Part shown: piece by piece, positions 8,268-15,881 of the stretch
Position numbering within the stretch: the stretch's first letter is position 1
Layout: the number at the start of each line of letters is the position of its first letter
Assembly (NCBI GenBank): GCA_025934495.1
Contig: JAICXY010000029.1
Location: 1-34,394 of the forward strand
Length of the DNA stretch: 34,394 nucleotides
Direction of reading: 5' to 3'
Source of the DNA: Candidatus Nitrosocosmicus sp.
Lineage (GTDB): Archaea > Thermoproteota > Nitrososphaeria > Nitrososphaerales > Nitrososphaeraceae
The notes under the pieces: generated by a model
The model's input: the letters and a program-made list of their open reading frames with translations, nothing else
What the model was told of the DNA's origin: nothing
Database searches by the model: none
Position numbers and translations under genes: made by a program

Positions 8268-8699
8268 ATGGATGTAATTTGTGATACAAGTTTTTTAATG
8301 GTTTTATGCTACGAACCGATTAAGAATATGGATTTTCTAGAATCCAAATTTGGAAAAACAACTTTTTTAATCCACACAGCAATTATCAAAGAATTAACAC
8401 AAATAAAACGCACAGGTAAAATAAAAAGATCAAAGATAGCAAATTTAGCTTTAGAAATCATAAAAAAAGAAACAGAGAATAAAAATTTTCAGTATATAAA
8501 AGATAATGATAGCCAAAATTTACTTCGTCCAGTGGACTCACAACTACTAGCACACGCATTACAGAAAAAATGCCCGCTAGCAACAATAGATAAAATTTTG
8601 ATAAAAAGGGCATTAAGAAAAGGATCAGACATAATTACGTTAAAAAACAATAAAATAATTTATTTACATTCTAATAATAACAGAGCTGAGCAAATTTAA
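8268..8699 (+). CDS. PIN-domain ribonuclease, Fcf1/Utp24-like
   Basis: This protein of 143 residues has the PIN nuclease acidic tetrad: Asp6 in ICDTSFL, Glu42 in IIKELTQI, Asp90 in RPVDSQLLA and Asp108 in ATIDK. PIN domains cut single-stranded RNA using Mg2+ or Mn2+. The position directly after the aIF2 gamma gene (13-base gap) is typical of the archaeal Fcf1/Utp24-like PIN proteins linked to rRNA processing, rather than of VapC toxins. There is no antitoxin-like gene next to it. The role in ribosome maturation is inferred from this context. Confidence 0.8.
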   Translation: MDVICDTSFLMVLCYEPIKNMDFLESKFGKTTFLIHTAIIKELTQIKRTGKIKRSKIANLALEIIKKETENKNFQYIKDNDSQNLLRPVDSQLLAHALQKKCPLATIDKILIKRALRKGSDIITLKNNKIIYLHSNNNRAEQI

Positions 8700-8723
8700 A
8701 TTATACTCTAGCTCATTTTCTAT

Positions 8724-9386
8724 ATGTTAGAAATTGATGGTGTAAACATACAATGGAATGGACATGATGGTTACAGGTTAAATGCAAACGATAAAACAAT
8801 AATATACATCGATCCTTTCAAATTAATTCAAAAGTATAACGATAAAAAGGATGCAGATTTGATTTTGATTTCTCATAATCATTTTGACCATTTAAGTTTA
8901 GAGGACCTCAATAACATAATAAACAGCAATACAAAAGTAATCTGCGCACCCGAATGTGTACAAACACTAAGGGAAAACTATAGTAAAAACGAGATTATAC
9001 CACTAAATCCTAACGAGAACACAGAGATAAAAAATATAAAAATAGAAGGAGTAAGAGCATACAATACAAATAAAAACTTTCATCCAAAAGAAGATAACAA
9101 AATAGGTTTTATTATAAACATTAATGGTTTAAAGATATACCATACTGGTGATACAGATTTAATTCCAGAAATGGGAACCATCGATACAGATATAGCATTT
9201 GTTCCCGTGTCAGGTACATACGTAATGACTGCTGAAGAAGCCGCTAGAGCAACAAACGAATTAATAAAACCCAAAAAGATTGCAATACCAATGCATTATA
9301 ATTCAATTGTAGGCTCTATAAAAGATGCAGAAACATTTTGTAACATGGTAAATGTTTGTAAAACAGCAATTTTAGAGATAGAATAA
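8724..9386 (+). CDS. Metallo-beta-lactamase-fold hydrolase, UlaG/UPF0173-like
   Basis: The product has 220 residues. Metal ligands are clear: the HxHxDH motif at 51-56 (HNHFDH), His140 and Asp143 in YHTGDTD, and His191 in IPMHYN. The short single-domain form resembles the UlaG-like group of zinc-dependent hydrolases, whose substrates vary and are mostly unknown in archaea. It lies 24 bases after the PIN gene on the same strand and may share the transcript. The substrate cannot be predicted. Confidence 0.85.
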   Translation: MLEIDGVNIQWNGHDGYRLNANDKTIIYIDPFKLIQKYNDKKDADLILISHNHFDHLSLEDLNNIINSNTKVICAPECVQTLRENYSKNEIIPLNPNENTEIKNIKIEGVRAYNTNKNFHPKEDNKIGFIININGLKIYHTGDTDLIPEMGTIDTDIAFVPVSGTYVMTAEEAARATNELIKPKKIAIPMHYNSIVGSIKDAETFCNMVNVCKTAILEIE

Positions 9387-9470
9387 AAATACACATTACA
9401 AAAGAAAATAATGATAAAGAAATATTAAATAAGAAAACTCAAAGAATATAGTGGAAAAGTGTAACAGTCA

Positions 9471-12341
9471 ATGTCAGTAAAAGAATTTTTGAACTTTAAA
9501 AAGTTTGGAGAAAATCAAGGTGTTAAACTAAAATATTTGCTAATAATTGTAATATTATGTTCATCATTCTCAGTTGCATTTATTTTAAGAGCATATCCTA
9601 TGAAATATGGCGCCTCTTTAAATGAATTTGATCCTTTTTTTGATTTCAGAGCTACCCAATACATTGTTGATCACGGAATAAACGCATATCTTAAATGGCA
9701 CGATACAATGTCATGGTATCCTGAGGGCAGAGATGTGGCAACAACTTCTCAGTCAGGTTTGCACATAACAGCAGCAGTTCTTTACAAAATTTTTGGCTAT
9801 AATATGTCGCTTATGGATTTTGTTATATGGTTTCCGGTAGTAATAGGATCTTTATCCACAGCATTGATGTACTTATTAGTTAGGTCCATAACAGGTAAAA
9901 ACGTCCCAGGATTAATAGCATCGATTTTTTTTGCAGTAAGCCCTGCAATAATCCAAAGAGGAAACTTGGGTTGGTTTAAATCAGAACCATTAGGGATTTT
10001 TTATGGTCTAGGGGGAGCATATTTATTTATCTCGGCGTTAAGAGAGAAAAAATACAAATATTTAATTCCAAAAGCAATCTTTAGTGGAATTATAGCAGGA
10101 TTGGCGTTAGCATCATGGGGAGGTGGCGAATACTTTGTCATTCCAATAGCCATATTTATATTCATTCTTGCATTTGTTTCAAATGACCTTAAAAATCCCC
10201 TCTTGGTATCAGTTTTATTTACAATCTCGATTTTTGTAGTTGCATTAGCTTTTCCAAGGCCAGGGACATCTTTTGTCTTGGGATTGCCAGGGATTTTATT
10301 GATGGTCAGTACTGGGTTTTTAGCTGTAGCAACTCTAGTAAGAAGAAAAAGTTCTGAAAAAAATGCAATCAGAAATATAGCCATAGTGTTTGGAATTTTT
10401 GTTATTATAGGAATTGTGATAGTTTCACATGGTCTATATAAAACACCTTCATTCAGATATCTTAATGCCATAAATCCATTCTTATCTTCACAAAATAGCT
10501 TGGTACAATCAGTTGCAGAACATTCTACTCCTACAATAGTAGATTATTTCAGAGAGTTTTCCATTTTGATAATTTTTTCAGGATTAGGTGCATGGGTTGC
10601 TTTTAGAAATAAAGATAATCGTATGATGATTTTTGCATTAATAATGGGTTTGACTGGAATTTACATTAGTGCAACTTTTGCAAGACTGCTAGTATTTGCA
10701 TCTATAAGTATAGTAATCCTATCAAGTATAGGAATTTATGAAGTAATAAGAAGCATAACATCAGTTAAAAGACACACTGAAAAACAAAATATTGGACCCA
10801 ATCAAAGCAAGGCAAAATCCTTAGCATTAAATAAAATAAAAACCGAAAAATATATTTTTGTTTATATGGCATTTTCTTCTATTTTAATTGTCATATTAAC
10901 TATTCCAATGATGTACGATAGTAATTCAAACTGGATAAGTTCTGCGGATGTGCCTACTTCTATTGCCAACGGTGCCACAAATTTCAGAATAACAACACCT
11001 GACTGGATAGACGCCCTACACTGGATGTCAAAAAATACACCCAAAGATTCAGTAATAGCATCATGGTGGGATTATGGATATTGGATTACATCCCTTGGAA
11101 ATAGAACAACATTGGCAGACAATGCAACAATTAATTCAACAAGAATCGCAACAATTGCAAAAATGCTAATGAGTCCAGAACAAGAAGGTTGGAAAATAGC
11201 CAACAATTTAAAAGCGGATTATATTTTGATATATGTAGTAGGACAAAAATTACCTGCAATTGATCCCGTCAATAAAAGCCCCATTTTTACTCTAGGAGGA
11301 GGAGGAGACGAAAGCAAAAAACACTGGTTTATAACAATAGGCGGATTCGATGAATCAAAATATTCAGAATCTGATTTATCCACACCCAAACAAAAATTTT
11401 GGGATTCGCTTTTAGGTCACATGATGCCGTTTAAGACCATAGGATATTATGATCCAACTAAAGGAACACTATCTCCAACATATTCACCCGAATCAACTCC
11501 TTTCTATGTAAAAGATATAAAATATCCTCCTGGAAATTCGTCTGAACCACTTACATTGGCATATGCTTCACCGAGTTTGGTGAGCAACAATCCAGGGCTA
11601 TTTTTTGGAGTATTGATATACAAAGTAAACCACAATTTCACTTTTGACAATAATCAACACAACATTAGTTCAAAAAATGCTACAGAAGGTAACCATAAAA
11701 AAGCAGCAGCAGCAGCAGCAGCAGCAACATCAAAAGTCATACACACTCAAAATAATGCCACATCATCATCATCATCATCATCAACTGCAAATAACAAATC
11801 TAATATTATAAGCAATAACAACATATCATCACATAGTATGACCACAAATAATACTAGCAATACAGCAGATATTGAAACCACACAAGGTCAAATCAAAATA
11901 CAATTTTTCCCCGATAAAGCTCCAAATACTGTAAAGAACTTCATAAATCTAGCTAAAAAGGGATTTTATGATGGTACCATTTTTCACAGAATAGTCAAAG
12001 GTTTTGTCATCCAAGGAGGCGATCCTAACACCAAGAACGACAGCAATAAAGAAGCATGGGGAACAGGAGGGCCAGGATATACAATTAATGCAGAGTTTAA
12101 TAATATTTCTCACGATAGAGGAATAGTTTCTATGGCCCGAACAGCAGACCCCAATAGTGCAGGTTCGCAATTTTTTATAGTATTAAATGATTCAAAATTC
12201 TTAGATAATCAGTATACAGTATTTGGAAAAGTGATAGAAGGTATGAATGTAGTAGACAAAATAGCCAATGTATCAACTAATGCAATGGATCAGCCCAAAG
12301 ATCCAAATTCAGCAAGAATAAATAAAATAATTATTAAATAA
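9471..12341 (+). CDS. aglB: Oligosaccharyltransferase AglB/STT3 fused to a cyclophilin-type PPIase
   Basis: A single uninterrupted frame of 956 codons. Residues 1-480 are a multi-spanning membrane domain. It begins with a TM helix near 21-41 and the external-loop catalytic motif FDPFFDFRAT, with Asp54 and Asp58. The STT3 signature WWDYG is at 532-536 in the extracytoplasmic domain. The protein thus transfers lipid-linked glycans to Asn sequons outside the cell. After about residue 730 comes a low-complexity linker with an Ala run (eight GCA codons from residue 745) and a Ser run (seven TCA codons). Residues 800-956 form a complete cyclophilin domain: FHRIVKGFVIQGGD with catalytic Arg840, GSQFFIV, and FLDNQYTVFGKV. 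The Trp and His of human CypA are Phe and Tyr here, as in some cyclosporin-insensitive cyclophilins. The predicted topology places the isomerase outside the membrane beside the glycosylation site. ATG 9471 is the start. Confidence 0.93.
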   Translation: MSVKEFLNFKKFGENQGVKLKYLLIIVILCSSFSVAFILRAYPMKYGASLNEFDPFFDFRATQYIVDHGINAYLKWHDTMSWYPEGRDVATTSQSGLHITAAVLYKIFGYNMSLMDFVIWFPVVIGSLSTALMYLLVRSITGKNVPGLIASIFFAVSPAIIQRGNLGWFKSEPLGIFYGLGGAYLFISALREKKYKYLIPKAIFSGIIAGLALASWGGGEYFVIPIAIFIFILAFVSNDLKNPLLVSVLFTISIFVVALAFPRPGTSFVLGLPGILLMVSTGFLAVATLVRRKSSEKNAIRNIAIVFGIFVIIGIVIVSHGLYKTPSFRYLNAINPFLSSQNSLVQSVAEHSTPTIVDYFREFSILIIFSGLGAWVAFRNKDNRMMIFALIMGLTGIYISATFARLLVFASISIVILSSIGIYEVIRSITSVKRHTEKQNIGPNQSKAKSLALNKIKTEKYIFVYMAFSSILIVILTIPMMYDSNSNWISSADVPTSIANGATNFRITTPDWIDALHWMSKNTPKDSVIASWWDYGYWITSLGNRTTLADNATINSTRIATIAKMLMSPEQEGWKIANNLKADYILIYVVGQKLPAIDPVNKSPIFTLGGGGDESKKHWFITIGGFDESKYSESDLSTPKQKFWDSLLGHMMPFKTIGYYDPTKGTLSPTYSPESTPFYVKDIKYPPGNSSEPLTLAYASPSLVSNNPGLFFGVLIYKVNHNFTFDNNQHNISSKNATEGNHKKAAAAAAAATSKVIHTQNNATSSSSSSSTANNKSNIISNNNISSHSMTTNNTSNTADIETTQGQIKIQFFPDKAPNTVKNFINLAKKGFYDGTIFHRIVKGFVIQGGDPNTKNDSNKEAWGTGGPGYTINAEFNNISHDRGIVSMARTADPNSAGSQFFIVLNDSKFLDNQYTVFGKVIEGMNVVDKIANVSTNAMDQPKDPNSARINKIIIK
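11703..11783 (+). repeat. (GCA)8 and (TCA)7 trinucleotide runs in the AglB linker
   Basis: Eight GCA codons at 11703-11726 and seven TCA codons at 11763-11783 encode the Ala and Ser runs of the linker between the transferase and cyclophilin domains. Slippage by whole codons would change linker length without breaking the frame. Confidence 0.9.
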
Positions 12342-12443
12342 TTAAATATTTAATACATTCATAAATCAACAACAAGAACAGCCACCATAATATCCATCCT
12401 TTTATCCATTCATAATAAAAGAACAAAAAAAATAATAATATTT

Positions 12444-13424
12444 TTATTTTGAAATTAAACCATAATAGATAAAAGGTAAAATCGTACTAATATCTGCATG
12501 AATAGTAATTTGTTTTGCTTCAGTAGTAACCTTTCCCCATGAAATAGCTTCTGTAACAAGAGCACCACTCAAACTTCCATCCCACTCAGAAGCAGTGGTA
12601 ACATAAACAGCATAGTCCAAGCCTCCTCTATATTGATTCCACCATAGTGTATGGTGCTTGGAAATTCCACCACCCATCATAAATGCACCTGTCATTTTAG
12701 AATCAAAAATTAATTCAGATAATTGAGTTTGATCTTTTAATATGTCAATTTTAAAATCTTTATGATTTTGATTAAATAACCATATTTGATTTCCAACTGC
12801 GCCATCAACAATCCCCGGAACAAACACAGGAATATCATTCTTAGATGCCCAATATAGAAACGAAGTTTCATTCAATTTACTGCCAATATATTTGATAATT
12901 TCAGATGGAGAAAATTCCTTGGAAGATTTTGTTTTATCATATAAATCCTGTAATATAGATTGGAGTTTATTTTCTATTAATGGACCATAGTTTTTAGTTG
13001 GAACAAGAATATTTCCCAATCTATGGATATTTTCGCTTAATAGAGATTTATCGTCCAGACGGAAATCACCTTCGTAATAAGAAGAAAATGACCTAGCAAT
13101 ATCATGATCCAAAGATCCGCAAGTGGTAATAACACAATCAAACATCTTGTTTTTAATCATATCTCGAACGATACCCCGATTTCCAGTTGAAATTAAAGAT
13201 CCCACAAATGATAAAAACTTTGTACAATTTTTTTCATTAATCATATTTAGGAGAATAGTTATACCATTTGCCAAATTCCGCCCTTCAAATCCACCTGAGT
13301 CAAGCATATTTGTAAGAACATGGTTAAAATCCGAAGAGACATCAATATCATAATCCTTTACAATCTTTGATAAGAAATTTTTTGAATCGATGTCGTTATT
13401 TGATTTTTTTTTATCTTGCTTCAA
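12444..13424 (-). CDS. dys: Deoxyhypusine synthase
   Basis: The 326-residue enzyme should use NAD and spermidine to put a 4-aminobutyl group on a lysine of aIF5A, the first step to hypusine. The catalytic lysine is Lys298 in EAISWGKV. The SKHHTLW segment supplies the histidine equivalent to human His288, and EWDGSLSGA precedes the active site. The Asp that binds spermidine in human DHS within this segment is Leu here, which I believe is common in archaeal forms. The start is TTG 13424, preceded by a 104-base divergent gap to the second DHS-like gene. A hydrophilic stretch of about 25 residues comes before the fold. It converges with aglB, with 102 bases between the two stops. Confidence 0.9.
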   Translation of the reverse strand: MKQDKKKSNNDIDSKNFLSKIVKDYDIDVSSDFNHVLTNMLDSGGFEGRNLANGITILLNMINEKNCTKFLSFVGSLISTGNRGIVRDMIKNKMFDCVITTCGSLDHDIARSFSSYYEGDFRLDDKSLLSENIHRLGNILVPTKNYGPLIENKLQSILQDLYDKTKSSKEFSPSEIIKYIGSKLNETSFLYWASKNDIPVFVPGIVDGAVGNQIWLFNQNHKDFKIDILKDQTQLSELIFDSKMTGAFMMGGGISKHHTLWWNQYRGGLDYAVYVTTASEWDGSLSGALVTEAISWGKVTTEAKQITIHADISTILPFIYYGLISK

Positions 13425-13528
13425 TGAAAATATGTAAAATTTTCATTATTAAATACATTACTTTCTTTTGGTTAGTGATAATAAAAAATATCAAATTAGA
13501 TATACAATCAATTACTATATAAATTGGA

Positions 13529-14617
13529 TTGAGTAATAACCGACATAGTTTTTCAGGAAATAAAATAAATCCTCCAGAAATATTTGCGGGTATGACGGTA
13601 TCAGAATTGATAGATTTATTTGGCAAAACAGGATATAATGCAAGAAGGCTAGCAGAAGCAGCTGAAATTATGATTAGAATGGTGGAATCAGATGCTACCA
13701 TTTGCTTAACAATTGCAGGAGCAATGACCCCCATAGGTTTTGGAAAAATAATATCACAAATGATAGAAAATGGTTTTATTGACTGGATAGTTACAACAGG
13801 TGCCAATGTATATCATGACCTACATTTTGCGTATGATTTGCCAGTAAGACAAGGGCATTTTGATGTGGATGATGACATTTTATATTCAAAACAAATTGTT
13901 AGAATTTATGATGTATATATTAAAGAAAATGGAACTCTTCAAGCTCAAGACACAATAATGCAGAAAGATATCCAAGAGATTTATCAGAAAAATAAAAATA
14001 TAGAAATGGGATCTACTGCAGATTTATCATATTTCTTTGGAAAAGCTGCTTTAGAAAAATCTAAATATTCAGAAAAATCATTTTTGGTTTCTGCTTTTAA
14101 ATCAGATGTACCTATTTACATTCCAGCCCTTAGTGATTCATCCGTTGGTTTGAATATGCTACCATTAATGTTAAATGAAAAAATATCGATAAATGTCATT
14201 CAAGATATTGCAGAATCTGCTGCAATTTTATGGAAAAGCGATAAATCAGGAGGAATTGAATTGGGTGGAGGGGTTCCAAAAAATTTTTTCCAACAAACAG
14301 GGCCTGCGCTCTATCAAATATTGAAAATAAAAGAAGGCGGTCATGATTTTATTGTTCAGCTAACTGACGCAAGACCTGATACTGGAGGACTATCAGGAGC
14401 AACCTTACAAGAGGGTAAAAGTTGGGGAAAAATCAAAACTTCCCATAAAGGAAATGTTGTAGTTTATGGAGATTCTTCAGTATATTTTCCAATCCTCTGT
14501 ACACATATACTAACTAAATGCAAACCAAGGAATAAAAAACGAATTTACAAAAATAAGAATAAATGGGTTGAAGAAATGAAGCAAAATTTTATTAATCAAG
14601 GAAACAATCAACAATAA
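13529..14617 (+). CDS. Deoxyhypusine-synthase-like protein (second paralogue)
   Basis: This protein of 362 residues has the DHS fold with the active-site lysine Lys301 in EGKSWGKI. It differs from the neighbouring dys: the KHH motif is replaced by GGGVPKNFFQQTGPAL, and the pre-active segment is GGLSGATLQEG. This PKNFFQQT pattern is what I associate with the bacterial-type DHS-like branch, whose members may make homospermidine or act on other amine acceptors. The reaction here is therefore open. Its own Asp-to-Leu change is shared with dys. The conserved family N-terminus (PPEIFAGMTVSELIDLF) begins close to the TTG 13529 start; Met22 is an alternative start. A basic C-terminal tail of about 35 residues is extra. 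It is followed by pyrI after 57 bases. Confidence 0.82.
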   Translation: MSNNRHSFSGNKINPPEIFAGMTVSELIDLFGKTGYNARRLAEAAEIMIRMVESDATICLTIAGAMTPIGFGKIISQMIENGFIDWIVTTGANVYHDLHFAYDLPVRQGHFDVDDDILYSKQIVRIYDVYIKENGTLQAQDTIMQKDIQEIYQKNKNIEMGSTADLSYFFGKAALEKSKYSEKSFLVSAFKSDVPIYIPALSDSSVGLNMLPLMLNEKISINVIQDIAESAAILWKSDKSGGIELGGGVPKNFFQQTGPALYQILKIKEGGHDFIVQLTDARPDTGGLSGATLQEGKSWGKIKTSHKGNVVVYGDSSVYFPILCTHILTKCKPRNKKRIYKNKNKWVEEMKQNFINQGNNQQ

Positions 14618-14674
14618 AAAAGACATTCAAAGAGATCAAAAAGGTATTTAGATAATTTGGTAAAATATAATTAG

Positions 14675-15142
14675 ATGTCTGATTCTAGTCAACTGTTAGT
14701 ACGAAGAATAAAAAACGGTACTGTAATAGATCATATTGAATCACCAAGAGCATTACTAGTACTTAATATATTAAATATAACCGGACAAGAAGGAAATGTA
14801 ATTACAGTAGCATTAAACGTTCCTAGCATAAAGCATGAAAAAAAGGATATTATCAAAGTTGAGAATAAATTTTTGGAAAAAAAAGAAACAGACAAGCTCG
14901 CATTAATAGCTCCCAAGGCCACTATAAACATTATCAAAAATTATAATTTGATTGAAAAAAGAAGGATACAATTACCCGATAGGATAATTGGTTTTTTTAA
15001 ATGTCCAAATTTAAAATGTATTACAAATACAGAGGAAGGCTTGAAATCTAAAATAGAAATAATGGATAAAATAACTTTAAGATTAAAATGTCAATATTGT
15101 GCAAGGTCAATTACAACCAACGAATTAATAAATTATCAATGA
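14675..15142 (+). CDS. pyrI: Aspartate carbamoyltransferase regulatory subunit
   Basis: The 155-residue product matches PyrI along its length. The allosteric domain shows LLVRRIKNGTVIDHI at 7-21, the ALNVPS segment and the DIIKVENKFL segment. Next come LALIAPKATINIIKNY and RIQLPDRI. The C-terminal zinc domain has Cys110, Cys115, Cys139 and Cys142. PyrI binds CTP/ATP and holds catalytic PyrB trimers in the dodecameric enzyme of pyrimidine synthesis. No pyrB gene is adjacent, although pyrB and pyrI often sit side by side in archaea, so here the catalytic gene must be elsewhere. The ATG 14675 start fits the family. Confidence 0.95.
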   Translation: MSDSSQLLVRRIKNGTVIDHIESPRALLVLNILNITGQEGNVITVALNVPSIKHEKKDIIKVENKFLEKKETDKLALIAPKATINIIKNYNLIEKRRIQLPDRIIGFFKCPNLKCITNTEEGLKSKIEIMDKITLRLKCQYCARSITTNELINYQ

Positions 15143-15285
15143 AATCACCAAAAACATATAATATCATCTTGATTCAAATTAGGATAATATAATACAGACC
15201 TGTAAAAACTCAAAAGGATTTAATCTTTTTAATAATGGTACAACAATTGAAAAGAGAAAAAAGCAAAAGTCATAAACCTATTTTA

Positions 15286-15855
15286 TTATTCTCCTCTGCA
15301 GGCTTCACAAGTAAATGATCCATCTGCATATAGCAGAAAATCAGACCATTCACCACATTCATCACAATATCCAGATACATTTCTGGGAGAGCGCCCTATT
15401 TCTCCCCTGATTAACAATGCTTTTTCAGAAACGACATCAAATAATTCAGGTGTAACTGCTAAAACGTCAGATACTGAAATTATTCCTACTATATTGTTTT
15501 TATGGGTTACACCTAAGCGTTTTATATTGTGTTGCCTAAGCAGCCTTGCTGCAGAGGTAATACTCTCTTCGCCACTAATAGTTACCAGCTTTTGCATAAC
15601 ATCAGATGCCTTTATTCCAGAAGGAATTGAACCTTTTGCGACTGCCTTTGTAACAATATCCCAATCAGTCACTATTCCCAATGGTGAATCATTATCCAAA
15701 ATAACAATACTTCCGATTTGAGCTTCAGCCATAAGTTTTGATATTGTAATAATATCATCATCAGGTTTTGCATGAATAATTGGACTGTTCATAACATCAC
15801 TAACCAGTATTCTAGTGGTCATTCCTGTATCTTCATCTCGAATATCTTTAGCCAT
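15286..15855 (-). CDS. CBS-pair protein with C-terminal zinc ribbon
   Basis: A 189-residue protein. Two CBS motifs are visible at about 18-75 (VSDVMNSPIIHAKPDDDI and VILDNDSPLGIVTDWDIV) and about 82-140 (KASDVMQKLVTISGEESI and KNNIVGIISVSDVL). The last 30 residues carry a zinc ribbon with Cys164, Cys167, Cys183 and Cys186 (YCDECGEW and CEACRGE). CBS pairs usually bind adenosine nucleotides and act as energy sensors. A ribbon suggests contact with protein or nucleic acid. It follows rqcH with 26 bases between and may be in the same operon. The target is unknown. Confidence 0.88.
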   Translation of the reverse strand: MAKDIRDEDTGMTTRILVSDVMNSPIIHAKPDDDIITISKLMAEAQIGSIVILDNDSPLGIVTDWDIVTKAVAKGSIPSGIKASDVMQKLVTISGEESITSAARLLRQHNIKRLGVTHKNNIVGIISVSDVLAVTPELFDVVSEKALLIRGEIGRSPRNVSGYCDECGEWSDFLLYADGSFTCEACRGE

Positions 15856-15881
15856 ACCAAATCATCATAACCTGAATTTAA

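Noticed and set aside
7795-8289. Long minus-strand frame of 164 residues
   Set aside because: Fully antisense to aIF2 gamma, whose motifs are intact; hydrophobic composition is an antisense artefact.
8268-8699. VapC-type toxin of a toxin-antitoxin pair
   Set aside because: No antitoxin gene is adjacent and the linkage to aIF2 gamma fits a ribosome-related PIN protein.
10001-10471. Minus-strand frame of 156 residues
   Set aside because: Antisense to the membrane part of AglB.
13411-13806. Minus-strand frame over the divergent DHS gap
   Set aside because: Overlaps the second DHS gene on the opposite strand and the divergent promoters; no family match.
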